Position numbers and translations under genes: made by a program
In this document: positions 7,811-16,539 of the stretch, piece by piece
How positions within the stretch are numbered: the stretch's first letter is position 1
Layout of the letters: each line of letters begins with the position of its first letter
The notes under the pieces: generated by a model
Told to the model about the DNA's origin: nothing
Seen by the model: only the letters and a program-made list of their open reading frames with translations
Database searches by the model: none
Assembly (NCBI GenBank): GCA_964645755.1
Contig: CAZYBT010000040.1
Coordinates: 1-21,709 of the forward strand
Length of the DNA stretch: 21,709 bases
Reading direction: 5' to 3'
From: VMCP01 sp964645755
Lineage (GTDB): Bacteria; Bacteroidota; Bacteroidia; NS11-12g; UBA955

Positions 7811-10234
7811 ATGCAAAAGTTATTTAAATTATTTTTCGCAATGTTCGCGTTTTTTTTCATGGGGGACATTGACGCGCAAACCATTACAATCAAAGGACAA
7901 GTTGTAGATAACGTCACAAACAAACCATTGATCGGCGCAAAGTTAACGATCAATCGATCGAACATTTCAGCCACAACCAATGAATTGGGGAATTTTGAAC
8001 TGAACGGATTAGAACCTGGATTTTACAGTGTTTATGCCGAATTAGATGGATACAAAAATGCGAGTAGTTATGAACAATTATTTACTTTTGATAAGCAAAA
8101 TGCGGTGTTGATTGAAATGGAGTCGTTGGCACAAGGTGTGGGTGCGGTGGAAATCAAAAAATCGTCCCTCCAAAAAAGAAACGCTGAGAGCCCAGTATCA
8201 TCCCAGGAATTGTCGATTCGAGAAATTGAAAAAAATCCAGGTGGAAATCGCGATATATCAAAGATCATCCAATCCTTGCCGGGTGTTATTTCAATTCCAG
8301 GATTTAGGAATGATGTGGTTATTAGAGGCGGTTCTCCGTCCGAGAATAAGTTCTATTTAGATGGTATTGAAATTCCGATAATCAATCATTTTCAAACACA
8401 AGGTAGCACCGGTGGTCCTGTAGGTTTGTTGAATGTAAATTTTATTAAAAATGTGAACTTTTATACGGGTGCATTTCCGGTAAATTTTGCAAACGGGTTG
8501 AGTGCGGTTATGGATTTTCAACAAATTGATGGAAATCTTGAAAAATCCAAGTACAGATTCACTGTTGGTAGTTCAGATTTAGGTTTTACGGCCGATGGAC
8601 CAATCGGAAAGAGCAAAAAAATAAGTTATATCTTTTCCGCACGTCAAAGCTATTTACAGGGGTTGTTTACGTTGTTGAAACTACCTTTTTTGCCAAATTT
8701 TATTGATTATCAAGGCAAATTGAAAATACAGTTGAAAGGGAAAGACAATCTCACATTTGTAACTGTTGGAGCGGTAGATTTTTTCAAACTCAATGTTGGT
8801 GTAAACGATGGCATAACGGATTCAGTGAAACTCAGATCGAACAAATACATTCTGGGTTATTTGCCGAGTTACAGCCAATGGAATTATACATTTGGAGCAG
8901 TATATAGTCATTATGGACAAAAAAATAAAACACAAGTATTTTTGAGTAGAAACATGTTGAATAATGAAACCTTTAAGTATCTCAATAATGATGAAACAGT
9001 TCAATCAAATTTAAATTTGAAATTTATTTCAAGAGAGGCTGAAAATAAATTGAGAATAGAACACTCTGGAAAGTTTCAAAAATGGAATTGGATGACAGGA
9101 GGAGGGCTTGAATATGTTAAATACAGTGTAGAATCATACAACAAAGTCATAAAACCATACATACCCAAGCCCATTGAATTTTCTTTTAACAGCTTAATGG
9201 AAACATTCAAATACAGCGCTTTTGGCAGAATATCTGGTACAATTGGCAATGGAACCTTGGTTTCATTGGCAACTAGGTTCGACGGATCTAGTTATGGTGA
9301 AAACACGAGAAATTTATTTCTCCAACCAACTGTTTCCGCATCTATTTCTGTGCCAGTAAAAGAGAAGCTGTTTTTTAATGCCAATATTGGTCAGTTTTTT
9401 CAATTACCAGCATATACCGTTCTTGGTTACAAAGATTCTTCTGGGAAATTTGCCAACCAAAGTAGGGTGAAATATATCCGAAATCGTATGATTTCAGCAG
9501 GATTTCAATACAATCAAGGACAAGAAACTAAAATCACACTTGAAGGATTTTATAAAGTTTATGATCAATATCCTTTTGCATTGAATGATAGTATTAGCTT
9601 GGGCAATTTGGGTGCAGATTTTGCTGTTGTAGGCAATGAGCCTGTGTCTTCAAGTTCAACAGGATTGGCTTACGGAGCCGAGTTCCTCATCCAAAAGAGA
9701 TCGAGAAGCGGTTTGTACGGAATTTTGAGCTATACATTGGCATGGAGTCAATTTGCCGATAAAAATAACAATTTGGTTTCAAGTGCTTGGGATAGCCGAC
9801 ATACATTGAGTATGGTGGTTGGTAAAAAACTTAAGAAGAACTGGGAAATTGGGGGTAAATGGCGATTTGTTACAGGCAGGCCGTATACTCCAAACGATGA
9901 AATTACATCAATGAATGTATCGAATTGGAACGTTCGTGGAGTTGCAATTCCTGATTATAATAGATTGAATGCTATGCGATTAGGTAACTTTAATCAGTTT
10001 GATTTCAGGATTGATAAAGTTTGGTATAAGAAAAAATGGTCTTTGAACTTGTATTTAGACATTCAAAATTTCTTCAATTTTAAGTATGAAGGACCCAATA
10101 CATTGATTGCCAAACAAGACAACTCAGGAAATTTAATTCAAGATCCAAGTAATCCTGGATCATATTCAAAAGATTATTTACCAAACAGTTCAGGAACGGT
10201 ATTGCCAACAATTGGTGTGATATTCGATTTCTAA
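7811..10234 (+). CDS. TonB-dependent outer membrane receptor with carboxypeptidase-regulatory-like N-domain
   Basis: 807 residues. A signal peptide (1-23, ending in IDAQ) precedes a carboxypeptidase-D regulatory-like beta-sandwich (about 24-115; IKGQVVDNVTNKPLIGAKL, then TNELGNFELNGLEPG). The plug domain (about 120-250) contains DISKIIQSLPGV, DVVIRGGSPSENKFYLDGIEIP and the segment leading to MDFQQIDG. The rest is a 22-strand-type barrel rich in alternating aromatics, with late blocks LSYTLAWS, WDSRHTLSMVVGKKL and WRFVTGRPYTPN, ending in a Phe (GVIFDF) as expected for BamA-dependent insertion. Such receptors take up siderophores, vitamins or oligosaccharides using TonB-ExbBD energy. The substrate cannot be read from sequence: no SusD partner, hydrolase or metal-related gene is adjacent. 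It is transcribed alone and ends at a strong terminator. Confidence 0.93.
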   Translation: MQKLFKLFFAMFAFFFMGDIDAQTITIKGQVVDNVTNKPLIGAKLTINRSNISATTNELGNFELNGLEPGFYSVYAELDGYKNASSYEQLFTFDKQNAVLIEMESLAQGVGAVEIKKSSLQKRNAESPVSSQELSIREIEKNPGGNRDISKIIQSLPGVISIPGFRNDVVIRGGSPSENKFYLDGIEIPIINHFQTQGSTGGPVGLLNVNFIKNVNFYTGAFPVNFANGLSAVMDFQQIDGNLEKSKYRFTVGSSDLGFTADGPIGKSKKISYIFSARQSYLQGLFTLLKLPFLPNFIDYQGKLKIQLKGKDNLTFVTVGAVDFFKLNVGVNDGITDSVKLRSNKYILGYLPSYSQWNYTFGAVYSHYGQKNKTQVFLSRNMLNNETFKYLNNDETVQSNLNLKFISREAENKLRIEHSGKFQKWNWMTGGGLEYVKYSVESYNKVIKPYIPKPIEFSFNSLMETFKYSAFGRISGTIGNGTLVSLATRFDGSSYGENTRNLFLQPTVSASISVPVKEKLFFNANIGQFFQLPAYTVLGYKDSSGKFANQSRVKYIRNRMISAGFQYNQGQETKITLEGFYKVYDQYPFALNDSISLGNLGADFAVVGNEPVSSSSTGLAYGAEFLIQKRSRSGLYGILSYTLAWSQFADKNNNLVSSAWDSRHTLSMVVGKKLKKNWEIGGKWRFVTGRPYTPNDEITSMNVSNWNVRGVAIPDYNRLNAMRLGNFNQFDFRIDKVWYKKKWSLNLYLDIQNFFNFKYEGPNTLIAKQDNSGNLIQDPSNPGSYSKDYLPNSSGTVLPTIGVIFDF

Positions 10235-10250
10235 AAATCAATTAAAATAA

Positions 10251-10280
10251 AAAAGCGGCATACAAAGTATGCCGCTTTTT
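10251..10280. terminator. Bidirectional intrinsic terminator
   Basis: A perfect 13-bp stem (AAAAGCGGCATAC, 10251-10263, with GTATGCCGCTTTT, 10267-10279) closes a 3-base AAA loop. On the plus strand the stem runs into seven Ts (10276-10282); on the minus strand it runs into TTTTATTTTAATT. It lies between the convergent ends of the TonB receptor (10234) and the universal stress protein gene (10297), so it can serve both. Confidence 0.92.
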
Positions 10281-10296
10281 TTATGCGTATATCTGA

Positions 10297-11166
10297 TTAA
10301 TAATCGTAATTGAAGGCTGTTTCTCTAGGATGAATGCACATGATGGCAACATTGCTGGATCTGTTTACCAATTGTTGCGTTAAGGTACCAATGAGCATTT
10401 CAGAAATTCCTTTTTCTGTGTGAGTCATTGCCAAAATGAGATCCGCATTTACAATGTTCGCATAGTTGTGAATTTCTGTGGCAAAATTATCCATCAATCC
10501 ATCTTTAAATTCGTAGATCGTGTATTTTACGTTGCTCGATTTTAAATCAAACTCAACCTGCGCAATATTGTTTTGAATTTTTCTATCGAGGTACTCATCG
10601 CTCGATTTTGAGTAAACCACGTGAATTTCAGAATTGAATTTTTTTGCAACATGGATTCCCCAATCAACTTTTTGACGAGTTTCGATGGTGAGATCTATGG
10701 GCATAACTATTTTGGAATAACCACTATGTGATATATTTGAATTTTTTACAACAACCACTGGAACCTCCGCATATTGAATGGTTCTTGAAGCATTGGATCC
10801 AACAATTTGCTCTAACCCACTTGCTCCATGACTTCCCATAATGATTGAATCAAAATTCTCATCATTTGCAATTTCTGAAACAGCTTTATACACTTTGCCC
10901 CTTCCAATGCGCGTAGATACTTTGATACCTGTTGCTTTGGTGATTTCTTCAGCTCTCAACTTTAATTTTGTTAGAATTGCATCTTTCATGACGTCAGATT
11001 GCGATCCTGAAAATAAACCACCTAAAATACCTTCTTCCATGATGAACAATAAGGTAATTTCATTTTTATATGCTTGAGCAACTTTAATGGCATGCTTAAC
11101 AGCGCATTCCGCTACATCAGAAAAATCGGTAGGGACTAAAATGTTATTGTTAGTTTTTCTTTCCAT
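10297..11166 (-). CDS. Universal stress protein with two tandem Usp domains
   Basis: 289 residues, two UspA folds: residues 5-141 and 150-278. Domain 1 starts ILVPTDFSDVAE and ends with the nucleotide-loop region GSHGASGLEQIVGS (111-124), close to the ATP-binding motif G-x2-G-x9-G-S/T but with eight rather than nine residues in the second spacer. Domain 2 starts KIVMPIDL; its equivalent segment, MTHTEKGISEMLIGT (247-261), keeps the terminal GT but has lost both early glycines, so nucleotide binding there is doubtful. Proteins of this family help cells survive starvation or oxidative stress; the precise role is unknown. It is a stand-alone cytoplasmic gene with its own promoter-like box and a shared downstream terminator. 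Confidence 0.93.
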   Translation of the reverse strand: MERKTNNNILVPTDFSDVAECAVKHAIKVAQAYKNEITLLFIMEEGILGGLFSGSQSDVMKDAILTKLKLRAEEITKATGIKVSTRIGRGKVYKAVSEIANDENFDSIIMGSHGASGLEQIVGSNASRTIQYAEVPVVVVKNSNISHSGYSKIVMPIDLTIETRQKVDWGIHVAKKFNSEIHVVYSKSSDEYLDRKIQNNIAQVEFDLKSSNVKYTIYEFKDGLMDNFATEIHNYANIVNADLILAMTHTEKGISEMLIGTLTQQLVNRSSNVAIMCIHPRETAFNYDY

Positions 11167-11183
11167 GAGGTTTTATTTTGATT

Positions 11184-11191
11184 CAAAAATA
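11184..11191 (-). promoter_or_regulatory. Candidate -7 promoter box for the universal stress gene
   Basis: TATTTTTG on the minus strand matches TAnnTTTG exactly and lies 17 bases before the ATG at 11166, a reasonable place for a short leader. A clear -33 TTTG is not visible; the upstream region is T-rich. Confidence 0.45.
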
Positions 11192-11230
11192 CGACGTTCT
11201 TTAGATAAAAAAAATGATGTTTGTCATAAA

Positions 11231-11261
11231 AGTCAAGGCCCTCATTTTGAAGGCCTTGATT
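11231..11261 (-). terminator. Intrinsic terminator after the T9SS repeat protein gene
   Basis: The hairpin pairs TCAAGGCC (11233-11240) with GGCCTTGA (11252-11259), extended by a G-T and an A-T pair outside, and by a C-A mismatch plus TCA/TGA inside, with a TTT loop. On the minus strand it starts about 8 bases after the stop of the repeat protein gene and is followed by TTTTATGAC. On the plus strand it is followed by six Ts. Confidence 0.75.
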
Positions 11262-11268
11262 TTTTAAT

Positions 11269-13452
11269 TTATGGTTTGACGATTTTCAATTTTTCGGTTG
11301 AATTGCCATCATTCAAATGAATGAAATAGATTCCCGGTGACCATTTTTCGCAATCAATAGTGAGTGTTGTTTCTTTTTTAGTGAATTGACCCATTTCTCT
11401 TCCAAGAGCATCTATTATCACGATTTTTGCCTCTCCGTTTGTTTCGATATTGAAACTTTGATGAACTGGATTCGGGTAGATTTGAGTTTTATGATTATAT
11501 AGATTCTTTGTATTTACACCCCAACAATTCATATACATCTCTTTGTGTACAAACGTGTCACAATTGTTACAGGTATCGTTGAGAATCAAATAAATATGCT
11601 GAAGTCCTGACTCCCCAAATTTGTGTTGCACCAATCTCCCAGTAAGTATTGTTGTATTCAAAGAATCTCCGAAATACCATTTGTATGTGATACAAGGATT
11701 ATTTAAATTTTTAGCTTCAAATGTATAGAGACAAGAATCAATACTCGATCTAGAATAAGTAAAATCAGGAGTGTTCCAATTGCATTTTTTTGTTGTTGTG
11801 CAATTCACAACAACGGTTTTACAGATCATGGTATCGCAGTTCGCACAAGTGTTTTTTAACCACAAACAAACTTGATAAGTGTCATTACTCGCAAACTCGT
11901 GTGTGGCAAGTCTGCCCGTTAAGGTTGTGATTGTTCCATTGTTAGAACCAACTTTATAGTAATATTTGATACAAGTATCATTCATGTTGGTGGCCTCAAA
12001 TGTATATTTTCTGCAATTATTACTGTAATTCCATGTAATACTTGGCCATGTGCATTTTGAAGTTTTAATACAATCTACAGTGTATGTTTTACATAAAATC
12101 GTATCACATCCATTGCATGGATTGCTGATTTTTAGGCAAATTTTATAAGTGCCATTTCTGTTGAATTTATGAGCAAAAATCCTGTTCGATCCACCATAAT
12201 AAGGAACTAGGGTGTCGTTGATGTAACATTTGTATACCGTACAAGAATCATATAAATCGTTTGCTGTTATTTTGATGTATGGACAGAGGTTTTGAACGGT
12301 ATATCCAAGATTCGATGGCCAACTACAGGTGTTTTTAAAACAATTAATTTCTAATTTTGTCCATAAGATTGTATCGCAACCATTGCATTTGTTGTAATAT
12401 CTGTAACCTACAGCATATGTTCCATTGGCAGTAAAATAAAGACTATTGACCCTATTCGAGCCGATGATTTTATTCCCCACTAAGAAAGTATAGGTTACAC
12501 AAGTGTCTTTGATATAATTAGCTTCAAAGTTGTACGTGTAGCAGTTTGTTTTAGAATAACTCATGCCAGCTCCCTCCCAATTGCAATAAGTCATGCAAGT
12601 ATCATAAATATACTTCACAAGTGTTGTGTCGCAGCCTGTACATGAATTGTAATAAGTAAGTTTTATTTTGTGATACCCTTTGGTTTTGAATTTATATTCT
12701 GCCACGGTACCATATGATGTATAATTGGCTATTCCTGAATCAATAGACCATTTGTAATAAACGCAAGAATCATTTTGATCGGTTGCTGTAAATCGGTATG
12801 CATTACACTGATTCGTATAAGATATTTTCGGTGTATTCCATGTACATTTCTTACCACAATTTACGGTAATCGTTTTGCAAAATTCTTTGATACAATAGTT
12901 TCCGTTCGACAATGTATATTTTACTTTCAAACAGATTTTGTAAGTACCACTTTTTGAAAAAGTGAAGCTTCCATCTCGGTTACTTGATGTTGTGCCATTT
13001 CCCCAAACAAATAAATATGTGTATTTCCCACTAGCCGATGTATTGCTATTGGCAGGATAGGCCATGTATTTGTATATAAAGCAATTAGATGTGTCTTTCG
13101 TGAAAGTGAAATAAGGGGTAAAGCTGCATGGACATGTATCTACAGCAACCGTTTTACAAATCGTGGTATCCCACTTTGTGCACTTATTCGTGTATTTCAT
13201 GCAAATTTGGTATTTTCCCGGGGAAGAAAATGTATGCGATAAATAGTTACCCGAATAACTGGTGGAGCTTGAACTTCCAATAACCCAAGTTATTGAAGTG
13301 CATGAACTATCGAAATATGTAGGCTTGGCTTCAACCTTTAAACAATTTGAAACATAGGTCCAATCTACTTTTGACGTGGTACCTTGTCCAGATAAAGATT
13401 GAGCAGCAAAAAATGATAGTATTCCAAAAAATAATGGGTAGATTTTTTTCAT
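11269..13452 (-). CDS. Secreted Cys-rich protein with seven PKD-like modules and a T9SS sorting domain
   Basis: 727 residues. A signal peptide (about 1-23) is followed by seven tandem modules of roughly 80-95 residues: 29-108, 109-203, 204-290, 291-376, 377-467, 468-557 and 558-644. A typical module runs C-[TSN]-W near the start, aromatic-x-C, YxFxA, a [DN][SDNT]xC pair, a hydrophobic strand, a G/N-x-Y-x-[IV] strand, then C-x2-CDT and a closing Cys. The beta-strand pattern resembles PKD domains. The closing residues 657-727 (YPNPVHQSFNIE..., GREMGQF, WSPGIYFIHL, KLKIVKP) are a T9SS type A sorting domain, so the protein is exported by Sec, then the type IX system, and attached to or released from the cell surface. 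Many Cys, Asn and Thr residues suggest disulfide-stabilised, possibly glycosylated surface fibres. No catalytic domain is visible; adhesion is inference. Confidence 0.85.
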   Translation of the reverse strand: MKKIYPLFFGILSFFAAQSLSGQGTTSKVDWTYVSNCLKVEAKPTYFDSSCTSITWVIGSSSSTSYSGNYLSHTFSSPGKYQICMKYTNKCTKWDTTICKTVAVDTCPCSFTPYFTFTKDTSNCFIYKYMAYPANSNTSASGKYTYLFVWGNGTTSSNRDGSFTFSKSGTYKICLKVKYTLSNGNYCIKEFCKTITVNCGKKCTWNTPKISYTNQCNAYRFTATDQNDSCVYYKWSIDSGIANYTSYGTVAEYKFKTKGYHKIKLTYYNSCTGCDTTLVKYIYDTCMTYCNWEGAGMSYSKTNCYTYNFEANYIKDTCVTYTFLVGNKIIGSNRVNSLYFTANGTYAVGYRYYNKCNGCDTILWTKLEINCFKNTCSWPSNLGYTVQNLCPYIKITANDLYDSCTVYKCYINDTLVPYYGGSNRIFAHKFNRNGTYKICLKISNPCNGCDTILCKTYTVDCIKTSKCTWPSITWNYSNNCRKYTFEATNMNDTCIKYYYKVGSNNGTITTLTGRLATHEFASNDTYQVCLWLKNTCANCDTMICKTVVVNCTTTKKCNWNTPDFTYSRSSIDSCLYTFEAKNLNNPCITYKWYFGDSLNTTILTGRLVQHKFGESGLQHIYLILNDTCNNCDTFVHKEMYMNCWGVNTKNLYNHKTQIYPNPVHQSFNIETNGEAKIVIIDALGREMGQFTKKETTLTIDCEKWSPGIYFIHLNDGNSTEKLKIVKP
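11521..13368 (-). repeat. Seven tandem Cys-rich modules encoded in tandem
   Basis: Units in order of translation are 13368-13129, 13128-12844, 12843-12583, 12582-12325, 12324-12052, 12051-11782 and 11781-11521, mostly 240-285 bases each. They are similar in protein but well diverged in DNA. CDT is present in units 3-7 (C-x2-CDT), unit 1 has WDT instead, and unit 2 lacks the motif. Boundaries were set at the Cys just before each [TSN]W and are approximate. Confidence 0.75.
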
Positions 13453-13585
13453 TTTGGGTCTTTTTTTAATCTAACTAAGTAGAAATAAATGCGTTCGCGA
13501 AGATAGACGAATAAAATCGAATTTGAGTTGTGAAAGATAAAATTAAAGTTTCTTTTATGTCATTTCTATGACTCAGAATCAATTT

Positions 13586-14707
13586 TTATATCATCAATTC
13601 TGAAATTATATAATCAGATATCATTTTTCCATCTGAGGTAAGCATTATTCCATCTATCGTTTGAATCATATATTCTTGATTTACAAATCGATCAATTGAC
13701 CTCTGGTTTTTATTTTTCCATTCGGGAAAAATGAATAACACATCTGAGAAATTTAATCCTTTTTTAGTTCTCAACTGAGTCATAATAAATTCATTTACTT
13801 TGTTTTCAAGAGTTAAAATTTCTTCTTCAAAATAAATTTCACGATGAGTTATTTTTTGAATGTAATTTGCATTATTTGCAACATTCCAACGTCTTTTTCG
13901 TCCATCAAAAGAATGTGCCGAAGGCCCTATTCCCAAATAATTTTTACCCGCCCAATAATTGCTATTGTGAACTGCTTCGCATCCTGGAAGGCAATAATTG
14001 CTGATTTCATAAGCGTCCCAACCAAACTCTGAAATTTTTTGTTGTAAAATCGAAAATTGGTTGATTGTTTTTTCATCTGGAGGGACAATTTCTTTTTGCT
14101 CGTTTATCTGGTGTGCGAGTAAAGTTTTGGGTTCAATTGTTAAAGCGTAAGCCGATAAATGCTGAATGCCTGAACTCAGTGCCCAATCTAATTCCGACAT
14201 CCATTCTTCATCAGATTTCCATGGCGTGCCATATATCAAATCTATGGTGATTTTATCAAAACCCGCTTTTTGCGATTTTGATATAGCTAGTTTGGATTCT
14301 TCAGCAGAGTGGTTGCGGTTCATCTTTTGAAGTTCTTGGTTGCTCAAAGATTGGGTTCCAATACTCAAGCGATTGATATTGTGGCATTTCCAAAGTTCTA
14401 AATTTTCATCTGTAATGTCCTCTGGATTCGTTTCAAAGGTTATTTCTTGAACATGTGACAAATCAAAATTATCTTTGAGGGCGTTAAAAATTTTATTGAG
14501 TTGTTCAGAATTGAGCAACGACGGGGTGCCTCCTCCAAAATAAATGGTTTCAACGGTTTGATGATTCAATTCATTTGCCCTGGAATTTATTTCCAATACC
14601 ATGGCGTTAACCATTTCATCGCTCCGTTTCAAAGAAGTGCTAAAATGAAAATTGCAATATGAACATGCTTTTCTGCAAAAAGGGATATGGAGATAAATAC
14701 CAGCCAA
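13586..14707 (-). CDS. hemW: Radical SAM heme chaperone HemW
   Basis: 373 residues. The radical-SAM cluster motif C-x3-C-x2-C is at Cys11, Cys15 and Cys18 (HIPFCRKACSYCNFHF), followed by YFGGGTPSLL, ITFETNPED, RLSIGTQS, TIDLIYGTPW and LSAYALTIEP, all typical of the HemN/HemW group. The short N-terminus, the Phe two residues after the third Cys and the length below 400 residues favour HemW over true coproporphyrinogen dehydrogenase HemN, so many databases mislabel it as HemN. HemW binds heme and delivers it to respiratory enzymes. The C-terminus has the HemN_C-type helical domain (about 290-373). The start is TTG at 14707: an in-frame TAA lies 12 bases upstream, and no ATG or GTG sits closer. 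It is divergent from the DUF4271-hemD pair, also linked to tetrapyrroles. Confidence 0.93.
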   Translation of the reverse strand: MAGIYLHIPFCRKACSYCNFHFSTSLKRSDEMVNAMVLEINSRANELNHQTVETIYFGGGTPSLLNSEQLNKIFNALKDNFDLSHVQEITFETNPEDITDENLELWKCHNINRLSIGTQSLSNQELQKMNRNHSAEESKLAISKSQKAGFDKITIDLIYGTPWKSDEEWMSELDWALSSGIQHLSAYALTIEPKTLLAHQINEQKEIVPPDEKTINQFSILQQKISEFGWDAYEISNYCLPGCEAVHNSNYWAGKNYLGIGPSAHSFDGRKRRWNVANNANYIQKITHREIYFEEEILTLENKVNEFIMTQLRTKKGLNFSDVLFIFPEWKNKNQRSIDRFVNQEYMIQTIDGIMLTSDGKMISDYIISELMI

Positions 14708-14715
14708 TGTGTTCG

Positions 14716-14722
14716 CAAATTA
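14716..14722 (-). promoter_or_regulatory. Possible -7 box upstream of hemW
   Basis: TAATTTG on the minus strand is one spacer base short of TAnnTTTG and ends 8 bases before the hemW TTG start. It shares the 111-base divergent gap with the DUF4271 promoter candidate. Confidence 0.3.
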
Positions 14723-14793
14723 CCACAAAATGTTGAATTCAATTCAAAAAAAAGTTTCTTTACGCCGGTCGTTCAATCTCAATCAGAATGAGT

Positions 14794-14801
14794 TATTTTT
14801 G
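14794..14801 (+). promoter_or_regulatory. Candidate -7 promoter box for DUF4271-hemD
   Basis: TATTTTTG matches TAnnTTTG exactly. It ends 8 bases before the ATG at 14810 and 17 before the ATG at 14819; the second spacing matches that of the universal stress gene box and helps choose the later start. Confidence 0.45.
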
Positions 14802-14818
14802 CAATCAAAATGATCACA

Positions 14819-15769
14819 ATGTATTTTAAATTGAAACAAATCTGTTTATTGGTTTTTGTGACAATTACATTGTTGTGTTCATCGAGTCAATTATATTCTC
14901 AAAGCCTTGATACTGGCAATGTTGGCGCGGTAATGACAACTGATTCAGGAAGTTACAGAATGTCATGGGCCGAATACAATGCGTATTTGTTTCGTGATTC
15001 ATTTTTGAAAGATTCTCTCAGAAAAATTCTGTATGCACCTACTACCATTGTGCTGCCAACCAATAGGGTAGCGGTTTCTCCCGATCCATTTAATCCGTTT
15101 ATCCATGAAACTTATCTGCGAGTTGCGCGAGGACGATTTTGGTTTTTTGGATTGAGTATCTTTATCATATTGTATTTCATTTACTATCGGTCGGTATTCT
15201 CGAAACAAATGGAATTGAGATTTAAAAGCTTTCTTAAAAAATATTATTTCGAGGATTTAATCAGAGAACAAAAGGTGAGTAGCATTGCGGGAACCATCCA
15301 CGCATATTTCATTGGATTGTTGGTTTTTTGTCAAGGAGTTTTGCTGTATATCATTACCTCTGAATACGTAAGGTTGAACGGCTTTGTAACTTATTTATTG
15401 GCATTTGTTTTTATTTCGGCTGTTTTCGGACTGCATTATCTGGTTCAATTTGCATTTACCTCGAGTTTAGAAATTGCTGAACTTTGGAAACGTCAAATAC
15501 AAAGACAAATAAACGTGAATTTTGCATTCTCACTGTTCATGTTGCCTATCTTTTTGATTACGTATTACAATGGTTCCAAACTGCAGGATATTCAATTGTC
15601 TTTGATTGTTTTATCGGTTTTAATTGTGTGGATTTCAGCACGTTTGGTCATTCAATTATTAGGGTTATTTCAAGATAATTATCGTTCTTTCGTTTCAATT
15701 TTGTATTTTTGCACCTTGGAAGCAATTCCATATTTTTTACTTTTCAAATTTATTAAAAGTACTTTATAA
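14819..15769 (+). CDS. DUF4271 domain integral membrane protein
   Basis: 316 residues from the ATG at 14819 (an ATG at 14810 would add three). An N-terminal signal-like segment (MYFKLKQ, hydrophobic stretch, then SQLYSQ) is followed by about 75 soluble residues, probably periplasmic. Then come about six hydrophobic segments: RFWFFGLSIFIILYFIYY, IHAYFIGLLVFCQGVLLYII, VTYLLAFVFISAVFGLHYLV, FAFSLFMLPIFLITYY, LSLIVLSVLIVWISARLVI and VSILYFCTLEAIPYFLLF. This is the DUF4271 arrangement found in Bacteroidota directly before hemD. Its function is not established. It is followed after 2 bases by hemD, so the two are almost certainly co-transcribed, which hints at a link to tetrapyrrole or respiratory metabolism. 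Confidence 0.82.
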   Translation: MYFKLKQICLLVFVTITLLCSSSQLYSQSLDTGNVGAVMTTDSGSYRMSWAEYNAYLFRDSFLKDSLRKILYAPTTIVLPTNRVAVSPDPFNPFIHETYLRVARGRFWFFGLSIFIILYFIYYRSVFSKQMELRFKSFLKKYYFEDLIREQKVSSIAGTIHAYFIGLLVFCQGVLLYIITSEYVRLNGFVTYLLAFVFISAVFGLHYLVQFAFTSSLEIAELWKRQIQRQINVNFAFSLFMLPIFLITYYNGSKLQDIQLSLIVLSVLIVWISARLVIQLLGLFQDNYRSFVSILYFCTLEAIPYFLLFKFIKSTL

Positions 15770-15771
15770 AC

Positions 15772-16539
15772 ATGACCGCCGAAAGAGAGACCAAAGTTAA
15801 AAGTATTCTCATTACTCAACCACCGCCTGATCCGGGGAAAAATGTATATGAGGAGTTTGCAAAAAAACACAAACTCACCATCGATTTCCGTGCGTTTATT
15901 CACATAGAGCCTCTTACCCCAAAAGAAATTAGAAAGCAAAAAATTAATTTTGCAGATTATACCGCTGTCATTTTTAATTCAAAAAATGCAGTGGATTATT
16001 TTTTCTCGTTGGCAAACGAAATGAAAATTGAAATGTCGGTTGAAACAAAATACTTTTCAATCAACGAAAATGTTTCCAATTATGTTCAGAAGTACATTGT
16101 GCCCAGAAAACGTAAAATGTTTACATCAAAAGGAAACGAAAAAGATTTTTTGACACTGTTTAAAAATCATAAAAAAGAAAAGTTTCTTTTCCCCTGCTCA
16201 GATATCAGAAAACCAAGTATTCCAGACTACTTCAACGAAAATGGTTTTGATTTTACCGAATGCATCATTTACCGAACTGTTTCTTCTGATTTGAGCGATC
16301 TGAAAGAAGTTTTTTACGATATTCTCGTTTTCTTTAGTCCTGCCGACATCAAAAGTTTATATGATAACTTCCCAGATTTTGTCCAAAATAAAACAAGAAT
16401 TGCAGGATTTGGGGCAAGTACTCAAGCTGCAATTGCAGAACACAATCTCATTTTAGATATCTCAGCCCCAGCTCCTGGAATTCCGAGCATGGTGGGTGCC
16501 TTAGAAGATTATGTGAGTAGGGTTAGTTCGAATAAATAA
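15772..16539 (+). CDS. hemD: Uroporphyrinogen-III synthase
   Basis: 255 residues, cytoplasmic. It closes hydroxymethylbilane into uroporphyrinogen III, the common precursor of heme, siroheme and cobalamin. Family landmarks are ILITQPPP at the start, ADYTAVIFNSKNAVDYFF, a second-domain segment with FLFPCSDIRKPSIPD, ECIIYRTVSSDL, YDILVFFSPADIKSL and RIAGFGASTQAAI. Sequence conservation in this family is generally low, but this version follows the Bacteroidota type closely. It lies 2 bases after DUF4271, and its last 17 bases overlap the end of the convergent methyltransferase gene. Confidence 0.92.
   Translation: MTAERETKVKSILITQPPPDPGKNVYEEFAKKHKLTIDFRAFIHIEPLTPKEIRKQKINFADYTAVIFNSKNAVDYFFSLANEMKIEMSVETKYFSINENVSNYVQKYIVPRKRKMFTSKGNEKDFLTLFKNHKKEKFLFPCSDIRKPSIPDYFNENGFDFTECIIYRTVSSDLSDLKEVFYDILVFFSPADIKSLYDNFPDFVQNKTRIAGFGASTQAAIAEHNLILDISAPAPGIPSMVGALEDYVSRVSSNK

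Noticed and set aside
11521..13368. Tandem units considered as a CRISPR or DNA-level repeat array
   Set aside because: Units are about 260 bases, open in one frame and diverged in DNA; they are protein modules.
13559..13572. Small hairpin GTCAT-TTCT-ATGAC between hemW and the T9SS repeat gene
   Set aside because: Only 5 bp, without GC-rich pairing or a T tract at the right place, so it is not a supported terminator.
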